Under the pieces are notes generated by a model that was not told the DNA's origin, searched no databases, and was given only the letters and a program-made list of their open reading frames with translations. A DNA stretch of 64,000 nucleotides from Myxococcales bacterium. GTDB taxonomy: Bacteria > Myxococcota_A > Bradymonadia > UBA7976 > UBA1532. The position numbers and the translations under genes are program-made. Of this stretch, positions 44,075 to 50,805 are shown in pieces; the stretch's first letter is position 1, and the number at the start of each line of letters is the position of its first letter. The stretch spans positions 76,261 to 140,260 of the forward strand of contig JACKDN010000024.1 of the NCBI GenBank assembly GCA_020633465.1, given 5' to 3'.

Positions 44075-44698
44075 GTGCCCAAGTTTCCGCACGCACCGCC
44101 CGCCGCGCGCCTGGCCGCGCTGGGCCCAGAGCGGGTCACGCTGCCTGCCGGCACCGAGCTGTGGCGCATCTACTTCCGGGGGGGCGCTCACCCGGTTCGC
44201 TGGGGCGCGTTCCGCGCGTACGGACCCACGAACAGCCGCTTCGACCACCACCTCGAGCCGTCGTCCGTCCAGGATCGGAAGATCGCCTACCTCGCCGCCC
44301 ACGGCCCCACCTGCGTCGCCGAGGCTTTCCAGCACACGCGCCTGATCGACCGCCGCGCGCGCGCCCCCTGGCTGGTGCGCTTCGCCCTCGGCCGCGCCGT
44401 CACGCTGCTCGATCTGACGGGCGCCTGGCCCACCCGCGCCGGCGCCTCCATGGCGATCAACAGCGGCCCGCGCCCGCGCGCCCGCGAGTGGTCCCGCGCC
44501 ATCTACGCGGCCTTCCCCGACATCGAGGGCCTGCTGTACGGCTCGTCGATGCACGCCAACCGCCCCGCGATCGCCCTGTACGAGCGCGCCCTCGACGCCG
44601 TACCGAAGACGCCTCTCTTCAACCGGCCGCTCGCCGATCCCGCGCTGCTCCGCCCCCTGCGCAACGCGGCCGTCGACTTGGGCTACGGGTTGTTGTGA
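44075..44698 (+). CDS. RES-domain toxin (NAD+-degrading family)
   Basis: 207 residues from a GTG. The RES pattern is visible: Arg31 and Tyr33 in ELWRIYF, a G-R/F-x-P-like stretch (VRWGAFRAYGPTNSRFDHH), Glu83 in PTCVAEAFQHTR, and the Ser/Tyr region EGLLYGSSMHANRPAIALYER (Ser157/158). RES toxins such as MbcT and Res deplete NAD+ by phosphorolysis or hydrolysis, arresting growth; that activity is taken from the family and not shown here. It is encoded directly behind its presumed antitoxin. Confidence 0.85.
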   Translation: MPKFPHAPPAARLAALGPERVTLPAGTELWRIYFRGGAHPVRWGAFRAYGPTNSRFDHHLEPSSVQDRKIAYLAAHGPTCVAEAFQHTRLIDRRARAPWLVRFALGRAVTLLDLTGAWPTRAGASMAINSGPRPRAREWSRAIYAAFPDIEGLLYGSSMHANRPAIALYERALDAVPKTPLFNRPLADPALLRPLRNAAVDLGYGLL

Positions 44699-44844
44699 CG
44701 CGTCCACAGGCGGCGCCGGCTCGGGCCCGGCTCGGCAGAGGTGCCACCGAAACCTCGGCGGCTCAGCGTGGCGGTCTGCGCGCGGACGCCGTGGGCGTCG
44801 CAACGAAGCGTCGCGCCCTCGCGTTCGCGGCTGGCCCCGCCGCG

Positions 44845-44873
44845 TGGACACGCTCCACCGTCCGCCGTAGGCT
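44845..44873 (+). promoter_or_regulatory. Candidate promoter of the AAA-nuclease gene predicting a leaderless mRNA
   Basis: TGGACA (44845-44850) and TAGGCT (44868-44873) are separated by 17 bases. The predicted start is 44880, the first base of the GTG start codon. The remainder of the 44699-44879 gap shows nothing further. Confidence 0.55.
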
Positions 44874-44879
44874 GGCGCG

Positions 44880-46460
44880 GTGAGCCGGTTCTTCAACACC
44901 GCTGGACCCTGTGACCCGCGCTTCCACTACATGGTGCCGCCCGAAGAGCGGCTGCCCGAGGTGCGCCGGCTGCTCGATCGGATGGGCTACGTCGTGGTGC
45001 ACGCGCCCCGACAGACGGGCAAGACCACCATCCTGCGCACGCTCGCCAAGGCGCTGACCGCGGAGGGGCGCTTCGCCGCGCTGCACTTCTCCTGCGAGCA
45101 GGCCAAGGTCGCCGAAGACGACTACGGTGCGGCCGAACAAATCGTGCTGGCCGCGCTGCGGCTGAGCGCAGCCGACGCCCTGCCGGAGGACCTTTGCCCG
45201 CCACCTTGGCCGGAGAGTGCCGCGCCGGGGACACTGCTGCGGGCCGCGCTGCGTGCGTGGACCCGCGCCTGCCCCCGACCCTTGGTGCTTTTCTTCGACG
45301 AGATCGACGCCCTGCGCGGCCAGTCGCTGATCTCGGTGCTCAGCCAGCTCCGCGCCGGCTACCCCGATCGCCCGGACAACTTCCCCTGGTCCATGGTCCT
45401 CTGCGGGCTGCGCGATGTCCGGGACTACAAGCTCGCCTCGGGCGGCGAGGCCCCTCGGCTCGGTAGCTCGAGCCCGTTCAACATCAAGATCCGATCCTTG
45501 CGGGTGGGCGACTTCGATCTCGACGAGATCCGGATGCTGGTCGCGCAGCACACCGCGGACACGGGCCAGACCTTCGCCGAAGCGGCCATCGAGCGCATCG
45601 GCGAGGTCACCGCGGGTCAGCCGTGGCTGGTCAACGCGCTGGCGAACGAGGTGACCGCCGAGATGGGCGTCGAGCCGCCGGCGCCGATCACCGTCGAGCA
45701 CGTCGACCATGCCCGGGAGCGCCTCATCCTCGCGCGGCAGACCCACCTCGACTCCCTGGCCGCGCGCCTGGCCGAGCCGCGGGTGCGCCGTGTCCTCGAG
45801 CCGCTGCTGGCGGGCGCGGTGGTACCGGAGGACGCGTACGACGACGACTTCCAGTACGTGCGGGATCTCGGGCTCCTCGCGCCCGACCGGCCGGTCCGCA
45901 TGGCCAACCCCATGTATCAGGAGGTCATCGCGCGCGTGCTCAGCGCGGCCGCCGAGGAGATGGTCACCGCGGCGCCACGCAGCTTCGTCCTGCCCGACGG
46001 CCGCCTCGACTTCGAGCGATTGCTGAACGAGTTCGCGGCCTTCTGGCTTCAGCACGGCGACGTGCTCACGCAGCGGATGAACTATCACGAGGTCGCCCCG
46101 CAGTTGGTGCTGATGGCCTTCCTGCAGCGCGTGGTCAACGGCGGCGGCCACATCCACCGGGAGTACGGTATCGGCCGCGGCCGCATCGACCTGCTGGTGC
46201 GCTGGCCCTGGACCGACGCCCGAGGCGAGCGCAGCGAGCAGCTCGAAGCGCTGGAGCTGAAGGTGTGGTCCACCGGGCGCCCCGACCCGCTCGACGAGGG
46301 CCTGCGCCAGCTCGACGGCTACCTCGACCGCCTCGCGCTCGCCACCGGCGTCCTGGTCATCTTCGACCGCCGCGCCGACGCCGCGCCGATCCACGAACGC
46401 ACCCGCCTCGGGCGAGCGACGACCCCCGCCGGCCGCGACGTGACGCTCTTCCGCGCCTGA
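44880..46460 (+). CDS. AAA+ ATPase with C-terminal PD-(D/E)XK-like domain
   Basis: 526 residues from a GTG without SD. N-terminal ATPase: Walker A PRQTGKTT (43-50), Walker B LVLFFDEID (Asp140/Glu141). It is followed by a winged-helix-like region (about 290-350). The end, about 405-500, looks like a restriction-type nuclease fold: IHREYGIGRGRIDLLVRW (Asp427), then ALELKVW (Glu449, Lys451), the D...ExK spacing. This layout matches the widespread ATPase families with a C-terminal DUF1703/PDDEXK-9-like domain, often of unknown function and suspected roles in defence or mobile-element biology. It lies next to a toxin-antitoxin pair in an accessory island. Nuclease activity is inferred. Confidence 0.75.
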   Translation: MSRFFNTAGPCDPRFHYMVPPEERLPEVRRLLDRMGYVVVHAPRQTGKTTILRTLAKALTAEGRFAALHFSCEQAKVAEDDYGAAEQIVLAALRLSAADALPEDLCPPPWPESAAPGTLLRAALRAWTRACPRPLVLFFDEIDALRGQSLISVLSQLRAGYPDRPDNFPWSMVLCGLRDVRDYKLASGGEAPRLGSSSPFNIKIRSLRVGDFDLDEIRMLVAQHTADTGQTFAEAAIERIGEVTAGQPWLVNALANEVTAEMGVEPPAPITVEHVDHARERLILARQTHLDSLAARLAEPRVRRVLEPLLAGAVVPEDAYDDDFQYVRDLGLLAPDRPVRMANPMYQEVIARVLSAAAEEMVTAAPRSFVLPDGRLDFERLLNEFAAFWLQHGDVLTQRMNYHEVAPQLVLMAFLQRVVNGGGHIHREYGIGRGRIDLLVRWPWTDARGERSEQLEALELKVWSTGRPDPLDEGLRQLDGYLDRLALATGVLVIFDRRADAAPIHERTRLGRATTPAGRDVTLFRA

Positions 46461-46573
46461 CGCGGCGGGGGCGGGGGGCGGGCGCGCCACCACCCCTCCC
46501 GTATCTGCCGGTCATCGAGGACGGCTGGGCCGGATTGCACCCACGGGCCCGAGAACGCCGCCAAGGGCCCGCA

Positions 46574-47170
46574 TCACAGCCTCGGTGTACCGTCAGCGAA
46601 GCGCCGCGCATCCACGTTGTCGATGGTCTCGTAGCCCTGAATCATGAGTGCCTCGATGGATCGGACGATCCCTGGTTCCACCTCGGTGCGCATGCGCTCC
46701 TGCCAACCTGGCCACGCCCCTCCGACGTCGAAGAAGTCCCGGATTACGTTCCGGAGGATATCTCGCACGAACGGCTCTGGCTCACCTGCAATGGCTACCA
46801 GCACTTTCTCGCAGGCCGCCTGAGCCGGGATCGCCTGGACCAACTCCCTCCAGACGGCAAGCGTCCCCACGGCATAGCTGGACCCCAACCGCCGCACCAA
46901 CCAGAGCACGGCGTCCAGGAAACGCTCCCCGTCGACGACCGCCCGCTGACTGGAAGCTGCACGAGATAAGTAGTGGTCGATGTAGTCTGGGATGACTTCT
47001 ACCGGTGACTCGGAGAGGTCCAGCGAAGGTTCGGACCGAAACCAGTGCTGCTTCGCCCGGTGGAACTCCAATTCCCTGTCGAAGCCCACCACCGAGTTCG
47101 GCTCGACCCAGGGGACTGGCCCGGTATCTGCCTCGATGCGCCACCTCAGCTCGCCAAGCAAATGGATCAT
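46574..47170 (-). CDS. Hypothetical protein of the accessory island
   Basis: 198 residues from the ATG at 47170 (AAAGAGG upstream). It looks like a soluble, mostly helical protein: MIHLLGELRWRIEADTG, EFHRAKQHWFRSEPSLDLSESPVEVIPDYIDHYL, FLDAVLWLVRRLGSSYAVGTLAVWRELV, and RDILRNVIRDFFDVGGAWPGW. There is no signal or membrane segment and no known motif. Its codon use is visibly less GC-rich than that of neighbouring core genes, suggesting acquisition. It is convergent with the AAA-nuclease gene. The 113-base gap between them contains a G-rich run (46463-46481). Confidence 0.6.
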   Translation of the reverse strand: MIHLLGELRWRIEADTGPVPWVEPNSVVGFDRELEFHRAKQHWFRSEPSLDLSESPVEVIPDYIDHYLSRAASSQRAVVDGERFLDAVLWLVRRLGSSYAVGTLAVWRELVQAIPAQAACEKVLVAIAGEPEPFVRDILRNVIRDFFDVGGAWPGWQERMRTEVEPGIVRSIEALMIQGYETIDNVDARRFADGTPRL

Positions 47171-47267
47171 CCGACGGGGGCCTCTTTGTGCTCGAGATGG
47201 CGGTTCACCTTCTTCGCCTCGCCTCTTCGGGCTCGCGCCCGACCGCAAACGGATGTTCAGAATCAGC

Positions 47268-47447
47268 TCACCGTGGAGACTGGTCGCGCCCCGAGACGTG
47301 TCGGCCCGCAGGAGCGCGCTCGGACGAACGGCCCGCGCGGCGAGGGCCGCCGACGCTCGCCGCTTCGCCCGCGCGCGCCAGCGACAGGCAGATCTGTCGG
47401 AGCTGACTGACCCGGACGAGCCGCGCGGTGACCGCTTCCGGCCTCAT
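47268..47447 (-). CDS. Small protein, possibly a truncated regulator fragment
   Basis: A 59-residue frame beginning MRPEAVTARLVRVSQLRQICLSLARAG, a natural-looking amphipathic helix pair, then degenerating into Arg/Ser-rich sequence to the stop. The ATG begins two bases before (downstream of) the stop of the fragment at 47449-47544. The well-formed N-terminus and random-looking C-terminus suggest the remains of a longer gene. No function can be assigned. Confidence 0.35.
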   Translation of the reverse strand: MRPEAVTARLVRVSQLRQICLSLARAGEAASVGGPRRAGRSSERAPAGRHVSGRDQSPR

Positions 47448-47448
47448 G

Positions 47449-47544
47449 TCAGGCTTCATCACCGCCCTCCAGCAGCTTGGCGATATCCTCACGGCCCTGG
47501 CCCGAGTCGCGGAGCCCCGCCAGGTCCAGCACGCGCGCCTCCAC
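47449..47544 (-). pseudogene. Fragment resembling the C-terminus of a nucleotidyltransferase-type protein
   Basis: The reading VEARVLDLAGLRDSGQGRED, then IAKLLEGGDEA and a stop recalls the ending of nucleotidyltransferase/DUF6036-type proteins (V-L-D-L-x-G-L ... GR-x-D-x-A-x-L). Only about 31 residues remain and no start or N-terminal domain is visible upstream. I infer a gene remnant in the island. The adjoining stretch 47545-47667 shows nothing else. Confidence 0.3.
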
Positions 47545-47667
47545 ACGAGGGGGAGCGTAGCCGCTGCGGCCTCGACCCGTCGAAGCGGGCGTTGAAGCTC
47601 ACTGCTGAGCACCGCCGACTTCAGAATTGCCTGGCACTGTGAGAGCCCGTGCGCCGTGCCCGGGGGA

Positions 47668-47694
47668 GGGCAAGGGCAAGGGCAAGGGCAAGGG
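47668..47694. repeat. Hexanucleotide array GGGCAA x4.5
   Basis: Four perfect GGGCAA units plus GGG lie in the intergenic gap before the outer-membrane protein gene. Together with the arrays at 43084-43313 it brackets the accessory region. The unit is related to the CGGGCA array by one base. Confidence 0.85.
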
Positions 47695-47716
47695 ACCGCC
47701 GGGGCGGCTGGGGCGC

Positions 47717-48559
47717 TCAGAGGAAGTAGTACGCGACGCCCAGGGCCACCTCGGCCTGCCACTCCCACTCGGTGACGAACGGGCAGGGGTCCGTGACCGA
47801 GCAGCCCTCGGTGTCGAGCCGATCGTCGATGGAGTCACCGAGGCTCGGGTTCCAGGCGCCGCGCAGGATCAGCGGGATGCGCACGTCGGCGCCCTGCACC
47901 GGCAGCATGAACTCGAAGCCGAAACCGAAGGCCAGGGTGAGGTAGTTGTCGGCCACCGCCGCGACGGAAGGCGTCACGGGCAGCGACGACTCGGCCTCCG
48001 GCTCGCCGGGGAAGACGAACTCAGGGCCGATGAACAGGAAGGGCCGCACCGGCTTCACCGGGGCCGCCACCTTGACCATGATCGGAAGGTGGAAGGCCTC
48101 CTGACTGAGCGTCACGTCGATCTTGGTCGTCCCGAGCGTCAGATCGCCCTTGCCCTGATCGAGGCTGTAGAAGAAGCCCAACTCCAACCCGACGATGCCG
48201 CGCCACATGCCGCTGACGGTCAGGCCGCCGCCGCCGCCCACGCCGCCGAATCCGGGGTACAGCGCACGCACCTGCTGACCGTTGGGCCCGGTGCGCACCT
48301 TGTCGCCCTCCGAGAGCTCGGTCAGGAAGCTGCCGTTCACGAACCCGAGCGCGCTGACGCCCACCTCCCACTCGCGCCGGATCTCGCCCTCCCAGTCGGT
48401 GGCCTCGGCGGGCACCGCGGGCGGGACGCCCGCCTCGGGCGCGGCGGGCACCTCGGGCATCGGCGTGGGCTTCGGCACGGACTGGGCGTCCGGCTGGGCG
48501 ACCGCCACCAGGGGTGCCGTGATCAACGCCAGGGCGCACGACGACTTCAGCAGACGCAT
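47717..48559 (-). CDS. Putative outer-membrane beta-barrel protein
   Basis: 280 residues from the ATG at 48559, preceded by GGGAGG at a spacing of five. A signal peptide (LLKSSCALALITAPLVAVAQ) is followed by a Pro-rich linker and a beta-rich domain with alternating hydrophobic strands (WEVGVSALGFVNGSF, GIVGLELGFFYSL, YLTLAFGFGFEFMLPV, WQAEVALGVAYYFL). It ends in an aromatic-rich strand, as outer-membrane barrels do. A Cys pair (CSVTDPC) is in a loop near the end. Specific function is unknown; it resembles the small eight- to ten-strand OmpA/OmpW-like porin class. Confidence 0.7.
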   Translation of the reverse strand: MRLLKSSCALALITAPLVAVAQPDAQSVPKPTPMPEVPAAPEAGVPPAVPAEATDWEGEIRREWEVGVSALGFVNGSFLTELSEGDKVRTGPNGQQVRALYPGFGGVGGGGGLTVSGMWRGIVGLELGFFYSLDQGKGDLTLGTTKIDVTLSQEAFHLPIMVKVAAPVKPVRPFLFIGPEFVFPGEPEAESSLPVTPSVAAVADNYLTLAFGFGFEFMLPVQGADVRIPLILRGAWNPSLGDSIDDRLDTEGCSVTDPCPFVTEWEWQAEVALGVAYYFL

Positions 48560-48680
48560 CCTCACCTCCCGCTGCGGTGTGCAAGCGGATTAGCACAGAC
48601 GCCCCCCGCGCGGAAGCCGGCCGCGCGCATCCGGTGGGCGCCGCGGCTCATCCCTCCCGCGTCCCCCAAGGAGCCCGCCG

Positions 48681-50798
48681 ATGAACCGCCCGGACGATCT
48701 CGCCGCCCTCGACCGCCAGCCAGCCGACTACGTGCCGCGCACCCGCCACCTCGAGCCCGACGGGCGCCCGACCTACACCAACCGCCTCATCCACGAGGCC
48801 AGCCCGTACCTGCGCCAGCACGCGCACAACCCGGTGGACTGGTGGCCGTGGGGCGACGCGGCCTTCGCCGAGGCCGCGCGGCGCGCCGTGCCGGTCTTCC
48901 TGAGCGTGGGCTACAGCACCTGCCACTGGTGCCACGTGATGGAGCACGAGTCGTTCGAGGACGTCGAGATCGCCGCCTTCCTCAACGCCCACTTCGTGCC
49001 GGTGAAGGTCGATCGCGAGGAGCGCCCGGACGTCGACGCGGTGCACATGGCCTTCCTGCAGCGCACCACGGGCGGCGGGGGCTGGCCGATGAGCGTCTGG
49101 CTGACCCCCGAGCGGCGGCCTCTGTTCGCCGGCACCTACTTCCCGCCGCGCGACGGCGATCGGGGCGGCATGCGCGGCTTCCTGACCGTGCTGCGGGCGC
49201 TGGCTGCCAACTGGCGCGACCCCGCGCTGCAGCAGCAGGCCGAGCCGGTGCTCGAGGCCCTGCGCCAGCCGACCACCGTGCTGGGCGGCGCCCTGCCCGA
49301 TGGGGCGCCCCTCGACGGCCTCGAGCGCGTCTACCTCGAGCTGTTCGACGCCACCTGGGGCGGCTTCGGACGCGCGCCGAAGTTCCCGCGTCCCTGCGTC
49401 CTCGAGGGCCTGCTGCGCCAGTGGCAGCGCAGCGGCGACGCCCGCACGCTGGAGGCGGTGCGCCGCACCCTCGAGCGCATGCACTGCGGCGGCATGTACG
49501 ATCACGTCGGGGGCGGCTTCGCCCGCTACAGCGTCGACGTCTCGTGGACCGTCCCGCACTTCGAGAAGATGCTGTACGACAACGCCCAGCTGGTGGTGGC
49601 CTACCTCGAGGGCTACCAGGCCACGGGCGAGGCGCACTTCGCCCGCGTCGCACGCGACGTCCTGCGCTACCTCGACCGCGAGATGAGCCACCCGGACGGC
49701 GGCTTCTACTCGGCCACCGACGCCGACAGCGCCGACGCCGACGGCCACCTGCACGAGGGCCTGTTCTTCACCTGGACGCCGAGCGAGATCGACGCCGCGC
49801 TGCCGGCCGACGACGCCGCGTGGGTGAAGGCCACCTTCAACGTCCGCGCGGGCGGCAACTTCGAGGGCCGCACGGTGCTGCACCTCGACCGCCCCCTGTC
49901 CGCTGCCGACCACGCCCGCTGGCTCGAGGTGCGCGAGGCCCTCTACGCCGTGCGCGCGAAGCGGCCCGCGCCCGGCCTCGACGACAAGATCCTCGCCGCC
50001 TGGAACGGCCTGGCCATCTCGGCCTTCGCCCGCGCGTCGCTCGTGCTGGGCGAGCCGCGCTTCGCCGAGCGCGCCGCGCGCGCGGCCGACTTCGTCCTCA
50101 CGACGTTGCGCGACGGCGCCCGCCTCCGCCGCTCGTGGCGCGCGGGCGTCGACGGTCCGCCGGCCGTGCTCGACGACTACGCCGCGATGGTGGGCGCCGC
50201 CCTCGACCTGCTCGAGGCCACCGGCGAGGTGCGCTGGCTGGACGCCGCCCTCGACCTGCAGACCGTGCTGGACGCCCACTTCGCCGATCCGGCGGGCGGC
50301 TACTTCCGCACGCCCGACGACGGCGAGGCCCTGCTGTTCCGCGAGAAGCCCGACTACGACGGCGCCGAGCCCAGCGGCAACAGCCTGTGCGCCAACAACC
50401 TGCTGCGGCTGGCCGAGATCACCGACGACGACGCCCCCCGGGACTGGGCCCTCGAGACCCTGCGCGGCTTCGCCGAGGCCCTGCACCACGCGCCGCACGC
50501 CGTGCCCAAGCTGTGCTGCGCGCTGGCCTGGCACCACGCCGCCGTGCGCCAGGTGGCCCTGGTCACGCCCGACGCCACGCGGCCGGACGCTCTGCTGGCC
50601 GCGGCGCACGCGCCCTTCGCGCCGCACAAGGTCGTGCTGTGGGGACCGGCGAACGGACCGCTGGCCGAACGGGTGCCCCTGTTCACCGACCGGAAGGCCG
50701 GCGACGCGGGGCCTTTGGCCTACGTCTGTGTGGGGATGAGCTGCGACCTGCCGACCGACGATCCCGAGCGGGTCGCGCGGCAGGTCGCGGTGCCGTAG
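48681..50798 (+). CDS. DUF255 thioredoxin-domain protein (YyaL/SPATA20 family)
   Basis: 705 residues with AAGGAG upstream of the ATG. The N-terminal thioredoxin-like domain (about 30-190) has the family opening NRLIHEASPYLRQHAHNPVDWWPWG and a CHWC motif (Cys81-Cys84), then DREERPDVD and GGGGWPMSVWLTP. The long C-terminal part is an (alpha/alpha) barrel like N-acylglucosamine epimerases (FGRAPKFPRPCVLEGLLR; GGMYDHVGGGFARYSVD; PHFEKMLYDNAQL; LDDKILAAWNGLAISAFA). The family is widespread from bacteria to animals; its biochemical role is not established. It is convergent with the lipoprotein gene that follows, with a 7-base gap. Confidence 0.92.
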   Translation: MNRPDDLAALDRQPADYVPRTRHLEPDGRPTYTNRLIHEASPYLRQHAHNPVDWWPWGDAAFAEAARRAVPVFLSVGYSTCHWCHVMEHESFEDVEIAAFLNAHFVPVKVDREERPDVDAVHMAFLQRTTGGGGWPMSVWLTPERRPLFAGTYFPPRDGDRGGMRGFLTVLRALAANWRDPALQQQAEPVLEALRQPTTVLGGALPDGAPLDGLERVYLELFDATWGGFGRAPKFPRPCVLEGLLRQWQRSGDARTLEAVRRTLERMHCGGMYDHVGGGFARYSVDVSWTVPHFEKMLYDNAQLVVAYLEGYQATGEAHFARVARDVLRYLDREMSHPDGGFYSATDADSADADGHLHEGLFFTWTPSEIDAALPADDAAWVKATFNVRAGGNFEGRTVLHLDRPLSAADHARWLEVREALYAVRAKRPAPGLDDKILAAWNGLAISAFARASLVLGEPRFAERAARAADFVLTTLRDGARLRRSWRAGVDGPPAVLDDYAAMVGAALDLLEATGEVRWLDAALDLQTVLDAHFADPAGGYFRTPDDGEALLFREKPDYDGAEPSGNSLCANNLLRLAEITDDDAPRDWALETLRGFAEALHHAPHAVPKLCCALAWHHAAVRQVALVTPDATRPDALLAAAHAPFAPHKVVLWGPANGPLAERVPLFTDRKAGDAGPLAYVCVGMSCDLPTDDPERVARQVAVP

Positions 50799-50805
50799 CG
50801 GAGCG

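Noticed and set aside
46463..46481. G-quadruplex-like G runs after the AAA-nuclease gene
   Set aside because: Only three tracts of at least three G are separated cleanly; common by chance at this GC content.
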